From: Paragorgia papillata
Lineage: Eukaryota > Cnidaria > Anthozoa > Scleralcyonacea > Coralliidae
DNA: 64,000 bases
Assembly (NCBI GenBank): GCA_035771165.1
Contig: JAWNZC010000321.1
Coordinates: forward strand, 2,951,501-3,015,500
Reading direction: 5' to 3'
The notes under the pieces: model-generated
Database searches by the model: none
Told to the model about the DNA's origin: nothing
What the model saw: the letters and a program-made list of their open reading frames with translations, nothing else
Translations under genes and position numbers: made by a program
Part shown: piece by piece, positions 29,108-38,217 of the stretch
Numbering within the stretch: position 1 is the stretch's first letter
How the letters are laid out: each line of letters begins with the position of its first letter

Positions 29108-30217
29108 CACATTTTCGTACTTTAAGAACAACATTTTCTTTAAAATTGTTAATTTCCTCGTCTGTCGCATTGACAAATTGGCTGGTGGCCATTTTGAATA
29201 AACGCGCATGTAGATGATTATCTAGCCTGTGTACAGCCGCTCTCCCGTGAGAAAATAATAGGGAGAGAGCGTCTGTGAGTTCGAGGCGATAATCGTGTTC
29301 CAGGTCACGTGGATTTTCAGTAAATTATAATTATTAAATAATTTCAATCTGTGTATGGTACTTTCAAAGTTTCTTTATTATATACCGAAGAAAAGTTCTG
29401 ACAAATTAAAAACAGTATTTGATCGAAAAGACGTGTGTGCGAGAACGAGAGTTTTTTCAAAGGTCAGACTTTCCACTACCACGGTCAAGCACATTCATGC
29501 GTGATAGCGTTGACTATCATATTCATAAATGTCGTCGTATGTTTTAATTCCAGTATCACAATTGTCAATTCAGATGTGCCATGATTAAGGCTACATCCAC
29601 ACGTATAGCGTTTTCATATTGTTTCAGGTAAGTAGACCATTGTTTTCTATTCCCTTGAGGACGGAGAACAATATGAAAACGCTACGAAAACGTATACGTG
29701 TGGACGTAGCCTAAGAACAACCAACTCCTAATGTCGAAAATTAGGTATTTTTAAATCGTAGTCTTACCGACGATAGATTGTCCGTTGGAAATGCTATTTC
29801 AGTTATGACACTCAATCTGTATCTGTAATATTTAAAGTTGCTTGGTTTCAGTATCAGCGGCTGCCATAAATTACGAGTAATCAGAAGATGATTTTGAAGA
29901 GTCGAACGAGAATTAATCTTCCACAGTCAGTTGTTTACTTCGCTAGTGAGGTCGTTCAACCAAATTATAATCAATGCTATCCAGCAGTCAATTAAAACTT
30001 GTGCAAACAATTAGACTGTGAAGGGCCAATCAGATCTGTTTCCACGATTCCGTGGAAAATCCACGTGACCTGGAACACGATTATCGCCTCGAACTCGCAA
30101 ACGCTCTCTCCCCTATTATTTTCTACACAGGCTAGTGATTATCGAGAATTAGTCCGGAAGTAGCTCGATGAATCAGTGCGCGCGATTTTCTATAATCACC
30201 TGTGTATTTATACTAAA
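29093..30217. mobile_element. 1.1-kb MITE with TTTAGTATAAATACAC termini and long inner inverted repeat
   Basis: Ends TTTAGTATAAATACAC (29,094) and GTGTATTTATACTAAA (about 30,202-30,217). Inner arms of about 100 bp pair 29,215-29,325 with 30,045-30,145 (GAGGCGATAATCGTGTTCCA, GTCACGTGGATTTTC). A second small MITE is nested at 29,588-29,712. Confidence 0.75.
29588..29712. mobile_element. Small MITE (AGGCTACATCCACACGTAT termini)
   Basis: AGGCTACATCCACACGTA at the left is mirrored by TACGTGTGGACGTAGCCT at the right, and GCGTTTTCATATTGTT pairs with its complement inside. About 125 bp, nested in the 1.1-kb element. Confidence 0.85.
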
Positions 30218-30261
30218 ACCCAATAACCCGATCACTGTTTTACGTTTTACGTACAATATAG

Positions 30262-30663
30262 GCCTGGAAACCAGTCATAGATTTGCTGACCAATGAAACT
30301 ATAACTGATTGGGTGGAAAGCATCCAAAATGTTACTCTGGAAACAAATAATACAAACTTAGTAGCCTCTGCAAATACCATAAGAAACTTTAGTCAGTATG
30401 TTGGACAAGCTGATGTTCCAACAACTATATTACTATAGAAAAAACTTATTGCTGCTTTAAAAAACATAGAATCCCAATTCGCTTGTCTTGCGGACAAACA
30501 AAACGCTGTGGCAATTGTGATAAATGATTGCAAATCTGGCAGAATTTATTGTCTATTTTTCAATTTATATTATCGTGAAATTTCTTCGTTGATAGCACTG
30601 AAGAAAAACAACGAAATTTATAGGTTTTGCAGCTCAGTAATAGAAACAAATGCAAGAAATTAG
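30262..30663 (+). pseudogene. Decayed coding exon, unrecognised protein
   Basis: After a plausible acceptor (GTACAATATAG) a single frame runs 133 codons, interrupted only by one TAG at 30,436-30,438, up to TAG at 30,661. In DNA this AT-rich that is a strong sign of coding origin. The first part (KPVIDLLTNETITDWVESIQ, NVTLETNNTNLVASANTIRN) is Asn-rich with several N-x-T/S sequons, so an extracellular domain is likely. It distantly recalls the helical part of adhesion-GPCR GAIN regions, but I cannot assign it. After the stop it continues KKLIAALKNIESQFACLADK. No start or further exon is identified. Either a pseudogene or an assembly error at the TAG. Confidence 0.45.
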
Positions 30664-33008
30664 CGTCTTAAACCTTATTTGAATACTTCTTGTGTCATTA
30701 CATTCGTTTAAATTTTCTTAAAATAACTCTTTTTGTCTGTTTTCAATCTACGAAAGCTTATGAACTTTAGTGGGGGCCATCTTGGGTAGTGGTCACGTCA
30801 TACAACTGGCACGCAAAATCCGGCCTCATGCCCCATCCAGTTTTATTGAGATCAGTGGTGAGAACTCTTCCGCGATTGAAATGAAAGTAAGGCTACCGCT
30901 GACCACAGTTATTAACAAGTGTGTTTAGAAATGCAATGTGGATGATATACAACAAAAGGAAATCTGCAACCGATACAAATGCAAATTTTTTAATGCTGAT
31001 AAAATTGACAAACAACTTAGCATCCCATGAAGTGAGCCCGCAGTGTGACATCATTTACCAAAATGTGGTCCAATCAGTGACAAAGAGAGAACGATAATAC
31101 TTAGGCTACAATGTAATCATGGAATTTCTGATGAAGATATATATATATATATAACTTCAAGGTCGTGGAACTGTCATTATCTTCGACTCGAAGCGTTCTT
31201 AACTCACAGGTATACGATCTGCATGTTTAATTAAACATTTTTAAAAAAGAGTGATATTTTTTAAGGTGGCTTCAAACAGTTTCATAAAAGTTGGAAAACG
31301 CACTCATTTAAGACGCGCGAACATGTACGTGAAAGATGCATGTAATAAGAATAAAACAGAATATAAATTAACATTATAAAGAAACTCGTGATTCTGTAAC
31401 ATTTAAAACCCAGTATATTATACTTACTGAAGTAGAACTTCAATTATGCTCCAGTCTGTACTGTAGCAGTATTCCAATACTTTTTAACCATTACCGTTCT
31501 ACCAACAGAGAACTTAAAACAATTTTGAAATGTTTCTCGCCTTTAGAATTATTAATGAACTACAAAAAGCGAATTTGAATGTCAGCTGTGATAATTACAG
31601 TACTGTATAGAGAACGAAATTACTATCACGACATGTTATCACTCAAAGAGTGCAGCAGCCGTGGCAGTGAACCACGGTATAGAGGATGACTGAATGACAC
31701 CTTTATGGCAAAAAATATTAGTTTATTGCATTATTCTTAGTTGTAATTGTAATTATTTAAGGTGCCTATTAAACGAAATTTCACTTTCACTTGTTAAGAT
31801 TGTATTTGGAAGAACGTGTAAGATAATGAAAAATGGCTTTTACGTACTATTTAAAACATGAGCAACAGTGTTTTATCAGATTGATAAAACACGTACTGCG
31901 AATGTTTTAAATGGCTTCAAAAACTATCCATATAATAAGCTCGTATAGAAATCAATTTTGAAAATTGAAGTTGTCTGAGCCGCAAAATCGAAGAAAAAGT
32001 TCATCGAAAATAACGAGCGTGTCTCTATCACATATAGACTACGTTTACACTTTACACTTTAGAGCAAAAGTTTCCAGATTCGTAAATGTTTTCGGATTCA
32101 CTCCGTATTCGTTAGGCGTTTACACTACAACAGTATTCGCAGATTCGGCTACACTAAACTCGGAATTCCTTTAATTCAGTTAATATGACCACGTTGGTTC
32201 CACCGCAACCTCACATGCATGACTACGAGCGGAAGAGCATCCGAATTCATCGGAATAACCGTTCACACTACGTATTGTCTCGGATTCAAAAGTATTCGAA
32301 TACGAAGTTTCTACATTTTTTCCGGATTCGAAATCTCTTTGATTTTCTCGGCTTAGACAACGTTATTTTTCAAACTTACTACGCCAATGAACTTGGGTCG
32401 CAGTACGTGTTTTAAATCTGATAAAACACTGCTGCGAATGTTTTAAGCATTACTTCTAATCTTATCCCATTCTTGAGTTATATCGTCGGAATTCAGCCTT
32501 TTCCTGCAAGAATTGTGCTAGCTCAACAAAGTTCTTGTGGTCTCCCAGAAATGAAAAGAAGAAGTTCCCGGTTGGGAGGAATTAAAAACTGATGAATACT
32601 ATTATATATAGAGTGTAAATTTTAATTTAGAGCTGAAGTCTTTCTCCTGCACTTGTTTTAGTTCTAGTTCTAGCCAAAACTCCTCGTTCAGAAGGTATAA
32701 AATGTTAAATGAAAGCGACAATTAACTCTGATAACGACTCTTAATTCCTCTGAAAAACCTCTTGAACCAGGGTATGCAAAACTTGAAGGTTTAGCTATAC
32801 TAATTGTCATGTTCACTTTTAGTAGATTTCATTCCTTTCTCAAAATAAAAAGGGTTCAAAAAATACTAACTTTATTGGATGGTACTAAAACAATTATAGC
32901 TGATCGATGTCCAACTAACTAAAAGTACAAATAATACGATTAATGTAATATAAAAATAACAAACTTACATTGTGATATGTGATTTGAAACTACAAATGTG
33001 AGTCGTAC
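30664..33008. other. Non-coding stretch with decayed repeats
   Basis: No supported gene. There is a (TA)n run at about 31,138-31,155. The words GTTTTATCAGATTGATAAAA (31,870) and TTTTAAATCTGATAAAACAC (32,409), each followed by CTGCGAATGTTTTAA, flank a 540-bp block with repeated GATTCG / TTCGAATAC words, probably a decayed element. Short open minus-strand pieces near 32,490-32,580 and 32,635-32,690 have coding-like composition but no support. Confidence 0.45.
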
Positions 33009-33112
33009 CTGGAAAATTGTAAAACGAGCTGTTTTTGTAAGGCGTTCCGAAATACTTTTCATAGTTGTCCCAATATTCATCGGGTATACGTCCATGTAAA
33101 GTTCTCCCACTC
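33009..33112 (-). pseudogene. Exon of a cyclase / kynurenine-formamidase-like gene, isolated on the minus strand
   Basis: Minus-strand acceptor TGACTTACAG and donor CCAG|GTACGA enclose a 104-nt exon. In the frame after one leading base it reads SGRTLHGRIPDEYWDNYEKY, then FGTPYKNSSFYNFP. The KYFGTP..NSS..xFPG pattern is the segment that precedes the final part of metal-dependent cyclase-family proteins (PF04199-like). The expected next part (WLVDNRNIKGIGIDTAS) is found at 34,193 but on the opposite strand, and the phases do not match. So this is a rearranged or broken gene, or parts of two paralogs. Confidence 0.5.
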
Positions 33113-33309
33113 CTGTAAGTCAGAAACAGTTCAGCATTACGCAGATCTGGAGGCCAGCTTCAGCAAATAATCTAATCTTACCCAATCCTGTCCCAAATCA
33201 TTTAATAAAAATTATTTGAATATTTTATAAGGCTTTTTTATAACTTTCAGCCGGAATTATGTAAATTATTTTCTCAAAGTGTAAGAAATGGCATTTCAGA
33301 AGCTCTATA

Positions 33310-33870
33310 CAGTCAACTCTCGCCTTGCGGACACCCCGCTATTACGGTCACCCCGCTATTAAGGACAGTTGGTAAATCCCCGGCCGAAACTACTATGATA
33401 TGTATTGAAATAACTCTCGCTATTACGGACTCGCTATTACGGAATTGGACACTTCATGTGGTCCCCAACAAACATTTTTATTGTTTTACTCTCGTTACAA
33501 CGGACACCTTGGACGTATTTTTCTCTCGACACATGAAAGTGAAAATCAAGTGAATGACTATTTAATTTATCGAGTGACATATTTACATCTTGCTATTTGT
33601 CAGCGGAAGTACTTTGAAGATTCCGTTCGTTATCATTTCTGTTGACGTATATTTTGACTTGTACTGTGTACTAATTATGTATCACAGTAAACGTCAACTA
33701 GAAATTGAAATAAAATGGACATTTTAAAACAAAAAAGCAGTAATACATTGTAGTGACATTTTACAACCTGAAATTGGGATATTTTCATCGCATCCCGCTA
33801 TTGCGGACTCTCGTTATTACGGACACCAAATGACGGTCCCCAGGGTGTCCGCTATAACGAGAGTTGACTG
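33310..33870. mobile_element. MITE with pogo/Tigger-like termini
   Basis: Ends CAGTCAACTCTCG (33,310) and CGAGAGTTGACTG (33,858-33,870). Internal repeats of CCCGCTATTACGG and TCGCTATTACGGA with a complementary CTATAACGAGAG near the right end are typical of pogo/Tigger-type Tc1-mariner termini. No transposase frame is seen. A TA precedes the left end; the right flank does not show TA clearly. Confidence 0.75.
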
Positions 33871-33948
33871 TGTAAGTTTCAATACTTTCAACTAGGGGAG
33901 AATGACCCCGCAACTTTTATGCAAAAACTGCAAATTCCTATTGACGTA

Positions 33949-34115
33949 ATTTTACAATAGCGTACAGTCGAGCTGCTATTTATAGCACAAAATGCGGACA
34001 AACAAACTAAAATTGACTTTCAAATGATTGCAAATGAGCCATTATCTATTCGGACTGCAAGAATTGTGGGTAAAAGCGGACAAAGTCATGACGACGGAGC
34101 GCTATTGTAAAATGT
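33949..34115. mobile_element. Small MITE (ATTTTACAATAGCG termini)
   Basis: ATTTTACAATAGCG near 33,949 is mirrored by CGCTATTGTAAAAT near 34,102-34,115, with GGACAAACAAA / GCGGACAAAG words inside. About 165 bp. It abuts the start of the cyclase-like exon region. Confidence 0.7.
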
Positions 34116-34192
34116 TCATTGAATATACTGTTTATTTTAACGTGTACTATTATTAATAATTTTTCTATATGTATTATTAATCAACGTACAAG

Positions 34193-34453
34193 TGGGTCGA
34201 CAGCACAATGGCTAGTTGACAATCGTAATATCAAAGGTATTGGAATTGATACAGCTTCAATTGACGTTGGCCATTCTACAACTGTACCATGTCATCAAAT
34301 TTTCTATGCAAATAACATTTATGGTCTTGAAAATGTTGCTAACATTAACAAACTACCCATTAAAGGTGCTACAGTCTACGTGATGCCAATTATATAAAAG
34401 GAGGCAGTGGAGCATCCGCGCGTATTTTTGCCAACACAAGCAGTAAGCTATAG
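34193..34453 (+). pseudogene. Terminal exon of a cyclase / kynurenine-formamidase-like gene, with a one-base frameshift
   Basis: After AATCAACGTACAAG the frame reads GSTAQWLVDNRNIKGIGIDT, then ASIDVGHSTTVPCHQIFYAN, then NIYGLENVANINKLPIKGAT and VYVMP. This is the C-terminal signature of the cyclase family (the W-L-V-x-N-R-N-I-x-G-I-G-I-D-T-x-S-x-D-x-G block and the G-L-E-N-V-A-N block). The family includes kynurenine formamidases and isatin hydrolase-like metal-dependent hydrolases. Right after VYVMP the frame hits TAA near 34,395, but the next frame continues YIKGGSGASARIFANTSSKL and a stop at 34,451, the expected end of the protein. A single base is missing in a T-run near 34,390. No upstream plus-strand exon was found. 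The preceding segment lies on the minus strand at 33,009-33,112. Confidence 0.7.
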
Positions 34454-34901
34454 GGCGACGTTCTAAGATCACACTCACTAATATTGTGTTGCTTTTGCTT
34501 ATTATTATGGCTGTAATTTCTAGTATGTAATGTTACTATATAATTTCAAGATTTTCAACCTTCGTTTCAGCATTGATGCCAAACACTTTAAATTTATAAA
34601 GCATAATTTTGAATATTGACATATTGATTTCTTGAGTATATATGTACGATATCAAATCTATATTAGAAAAATAAAATTTGGATATGTGAATTTATTTAAT
34701 GCATACATACATATTTTAATTACTTCTTCCCACAAGGGGCTTTTCAAGAGCAATTTACGTATTGAAGTTTAACATGGCCGGGTCGAAATAAGGCATATTA
34801 AAGGCGCTCCAGGGAGCCGACAGTACAATATTGGACGTGTGGAAGTCTGGGTATAAGATTGAATCAGTGAACTCTTTATATACCTGGAAAGCTGACTACC
34901 A
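34454..34901. other. Non-coding stretch, no gene seen
   Basis: AT-rich sequence with no supported gene and no clear repeat of its own. Confidence 0.5.
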
Positions 34902-35204
34902 CAACACCGCTGCCAAACGTTTGCCCATGCGTGAATTTGCTAGCCGTGGCAACAACAACTATTCATTTGTGTTTTAAAAAAGGGGGCATGAAAATTACGA
35001 AGGGGTCATTTCAGAATATGTTACAATATTGACAATGAAGCCATGTACAAATTACCTACCTTATCTTTTTGGTGGTATGCTTATAATTTTAACTTTTGTG
35101 TCGGACTCTCGGACCAGTCCAAATATTTCAGTGTTTTCCCGCTCTTTTTTTGAGGTGCGAGCTCGGATGTCGCGCATGCGCAAAACGTTTGGCAGCGTGT
35201 TCTT
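34902..35204. mobile_element. MITE with GCTGCCAAACGTTT termini
   Basis: ACACCGCTGCCAAACGTTTG (34,903) pairs with AAACGTTTGGCAGCGTGTT (35,185-35,204). The inside matches the truncated copy at 2,945-3,240 in inverted orientation (GTATGCTTATAATTTTAACT, TTGTCAATATTG-type block). The element is about 300 bp. Confidence 0.75.
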
Positions 35205-35559
35205 TCCAGTGTTCTTCCACGTTGAACGTGCAGACTGCAGAGGCCTGGGTATGAGATTGAACTCGAGGAAGAGAAATATGGATAAATTTGGATAAATATA
35301 AGAAGGGAAGAAACAATATTTTGATAACCGAAAGATCTGGTTCGTATTTTGCTGGGAATTTGTTCGAGAGCGATTTATATAGCTCTGGGCAATCAAGGAT
35401 AACTAAGATTTTAAGTATTGTTATTTTTTTTTGTTTCTGAAACAAACAACTCGAAACATTAGAGATTTATTTGACGGCGGTTAATATATAAAATAGCAAG
35501 CACCGCAACTGCAAGAGGAAAAACAAACTTCACCAATTCACCCAGGCCAAACAAAATTA

Positions 35560-35870
35560 AAAAAGTTTTCCTATTTTTTAAAATACTTTCTGTTAAGCTA
35601 GAAAGTAAATTTCTACCACAGATATAATTTTACAGCATCTTCTGTTTGATATCAAGCCCAAGCTTCTGTGTTAAATATTTTATGAACAATATTCAAAATT
35701 CTACAACATTAGGGAGAATTCCCTTCCAATTAATGACGAGCAATGGTACGGACATTTTGAACATTTAAAAAAAATACAAATAACGGGAAAACGTGAACTA
35801 TATACCAAATGAAAACTTATGAAATTTTTAACAACATACGTACACGATGTCTTTCACCAATGCGTAGTTT
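35560..35870. repeat. Diverged single-arm relative of the 20.7-21.6 kb palindrome
   Basis: Shares with the right arm of the 0.93-kb palindrome, in the same orientation, ATTTTTTAAAATACTTTCT, TTCTGTTTGATATC, GACGAGCAATGGT, GGACATTTT and ACATACGTACACGA. Only one arm is present and it is clearly diverged, so this is an old copy that lost its partner. Confidence 0.75.
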
Positions 35871-35968
35871 GTTACACGCCCTATAATCATGATTTGATCT
35901 GTCAAACTTATAGTTGTCATTGGATAACGTTTGTTTCAAAACCCGGAAACAACTATAGTTATTCGCCT

Positions 35969-36102
35969 ACCTCCTCCGCAGGCGTTTTTGCTTTTTTTCG
36001 GGCGAGCGCGAGAAATTGTTTTTTTTTGCTAATTGCGGGCGATCGCGAGAAATTGGGGGGGGGGGGGGGGGGTAAAAGCAAAAAAACGCCTGCGGAGGAG
36101 GT
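35969..36102. mobile_element. Small MITE with a G18 run
   Basis: ACCTCCTCCGCAGGCGTTTT at the left is mirrored by AAACGCCTGCGGAGGAGGT at the right. The inside has two GCGAGCGCGAGAAATTG-like copies and a run of 18 G (36,055-36,072) whose length may be unreliable. Confidence 0.85.
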
Positions 36103-36330
36103 AAAAACCCAAAAAAAACAAAAAAAATATTTTCAACAAAAATAATGAATGATTTTAGGCTTGAACGCAAATGGTAGTATTGATTTTCTAATCAATATTA
36201 TTATTAATATTGTTATTGTTAGAAAATAATAACAGATATTGATAACGCAAGTTATCCCATATAATTTTGATCAAGTTAGTGTATTTTTATTTCAGTGATA
36301 ACTATTAAATAATGATAATTTTATATTCAG

Positions 36331-36459
36331 ATTGGAAACGAAGCTCAGATGCTGTTTCAAACTTCAGTCATTGCAAGAGTTCCAGGAGATTCTTTGTTGG
36401 CATTTTCTTCATTGTCATACAGAACAATGGCTTCTCTATCTACAAAGAGTAAGTTTTAA
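36331..36459 (+). CDS. Possible terminal exon, candidate last exon of the CRAMP1-like gene
   Basis: A pyrimidine-rich acceptor (TTTTATATTCAG) is followed by an open frame reading IGNEAQMLFQTSVIARVPGD, then SLLAFSSLSYRTMASLSTKS, with a stop at 36,457. A consensus GTAAGT (36,449) overlaps the end, so it may instead be an internal exon. It would join in phase to a donor at 23,964 (phase 0) of CRAMP1-like exon 8, skipping VSFKALLSDATS, but not to the donor at 24,002. The intervening 12 kb holds other remnants. The composition looks like a real exon; its gene is uncertain. Confidence 0.4.
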   Translation: MGNEAQMLFQTSVIARVPGDSLLAFSSLSYRTMASLSTKSKF

Positions 36460-36751
36460 AAATTATAGATATTAAAAAAATCATGCAGGCTGTCGTTATC
36501 ACCCCCACCCCACCTCAATTTCCGCCACTGGTGTTGCGTATATATATAGGCAGTGTTCAGGATCAATCATAGGGTCTATAAGAACTATTCATTCGCTATT
36601 TTTTGCAAGAATAGTTTGGATTAAAGAAATACCAAATGGTTTTCCGTGTTTGGAGACTCTTATCCAAACACTTGGGAAAACCATTTGGTATTTCTTTAAT
36701 CCAAACTATTCTTTGACCATCTTTCAAATTCAGTTTACCATCTTTACACTT

Positions 36752-37285
36752 GATAAAGGCCTAGGGCTCCGCTAGAAATTTCAGTATTTCATTTTATAAA
36801 ATAACATGTATACTACGCGAGCCCTGATTGGTCAATTGCCGTGTTTGGATCAGAGTATCCAAACACGGAAAATTCCCGCCAAATCGATTTTTTGAAAATG
36901 TCGGACAGTATATCATATTCACTTGTGATTATTTCATAAAAGAAATACCAAATGGGTTTTTCCCGTTTTTGGAGACTCTTATCTTGGGAAATTGCTCGAC
37001 TTTCGAAAAGCTAAAAACACTTTTCGAAAGTCGAGCAATTTCCCAAGTGTTTGGATAAGAGTCTCCAAACACGGAAAAAAAACATTTGGTATTTCTTTTA
37101 TGAAATAATCACAAGTGAATATGATATACTGTCCGACATCTTCAAAAAATCGATTTGGCGGGAATTTTCCGTGTTTGGATACTCTGATCCAAACACGGCA
37201 ATTGACCAATCAGGGCTCGCGTAGTATACATGTTATTTTATAAAACGAAATACTGAAATTTCTAGCGGAGCCCTAGGCCTTTATC
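36752..37285. repeat. Near-perfect 0.53-kb palindrome
   Basis: Arms run from GATAAAGGCCTAGGGCTCCG (36,752) to its complement at 37,285, meeting around a loop at about 37,010-37,020 (GCTAAAAACA). They differ by a few substitutions and an 8-10 bp gap near TCTTATC(CAAACACTT)GGGAAA. A smaller relative with the same words (AAGAAATACCAAATGG, GGAGACTCTTATCCAAACAC) lies just upstream at 36,618-36,705. Two mirror-image ORFs of 76 codons across the arms are by-products. Confidence 0.9.
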
Positions 37286-37317
37286 GGAATAAAATGCGAA
37301 TAGAATAAAGTATAAAA

Positions 37318-37985
37318 TAAAAGGATTAAGGTATAAAAAAAGGAATGAAGTATAAAAAAGGAAAGAGGTATAAAAAAAGAGGTATAAAACAAGAGGTATA
37401 AAAAAAGGAATGAGGTATAAAAAAAGGAATGAGGTATAAAAAAAGGAATGAGGTATAAAAAAAGGAATGAGGTATAAAAAAAGGAATGAGGTATAAAAAA
37501 AGGAATGAGGTATAAAAAAAGGAATGAGGTATAAAAAAAGGAATGAGGTATAAAAAAAGGAAAGAGGTATAAAAAAAGAGGTATAAAAAAAGAGGTATAA
37601 AACAAGAGGTATAAAAAAAGGAATGAGGTATAAAAAAAGGAGAGAGGTATAAAAAAAGGAATGAGGTATAAAAAAAGGAAAGAGGTATAAAAAAAGGAAT
37701 GAGGTATAAAAAAAGGAAAGAGGTATAAAAAAGAGGTATAAAAAAGAGATGAGGTATAAAAAAAGGAATGAGGTATAAAAAAGGAATGAGGTATAAAAAA
37801 AGAGGTATAAAAAAAGGAATGAGGTATACTACCAAGGAATGAGGTATAAAATCAAAAGGTATAAAAAAGGAATGAGGTGTAACAAATGAATGACTCGAAT
37901 AAGGTATCAAAAATGAATGAAATATAAAAAAAAGAAATGAGGTATAAGAAAAGGCATGACGTATAAAAAAGGAATACAAAAACGT
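37318..37985. repeat. 19-bp minisatellite, overlapping the open end of the SLC22 gene
   Basis: The unit is GGAATGAGGTATAAAAAAA (19 bp) with GGAAAGAGG and short GAGGTATAAAAAA variants, about 33 copies. On the minus strand it translates, without stops for most of its length, as a 19-residue period with FFIPHSFFYTSFLFLYLI-type sequence. Confidence 0.93.
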
Positions 37986-38217
37986 AAAGCAAAAAGTATT
38001 CTCTAGAATACCGTTTTCATTTTTCCTTTCCAAGACTTCTGCTGTTGGTTTGCCTTTTGTCTCTGGTAGAACAAGACATAGGAGAGCTGCAGTTACTGCC
38101 AGGGCTCCCATTAGTCCAAATGGTACGGTAGGATGGATTCTCTTAATTTCAACAACAAATGGAGCAGTGACTCCTCCCACTTGGCTTAACACCGTTACGA
38201 AACTAAGACCACTATTT
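37326..38217 (-). CDS. SLC22 exon 7 and its open extension into the minisatellite
   Basis: Acceptor CTTTTTGCAG; encodes NSGLSFVTVLSQVGGVTAPF, then LALAVTAALLCL-type TM12 and LPETKGKPTAEVLERKNENG. Homologs usually end close to this point (about 38,010). Here no stop occurs: the frame reads on through ENTFCFTFLYSFF into the 19-bp repeat for about 200 further residues, ending with TAA at 37,326. No minus-strand AATAAA is seen close after that stop. Whether the tail is translated is unknown. Confidence 0.75.

Noticed and set aside
32480..32690. Short coding-like minus-strand pieces
   Set aside because: Open for only 20-30 codons, no domain recognised, no consistent splice pattern.
35029..35445. 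Overlapping ORFs of about 90-110 codons
   Set aside because: They lie across the MITE at 34.9-35.2 kb and have no start or known domain.
36828..37209. Two 76-codon ORFs in opposite orientation
   Set aside because: They are the two arms of the same palindrome and start without ATG.
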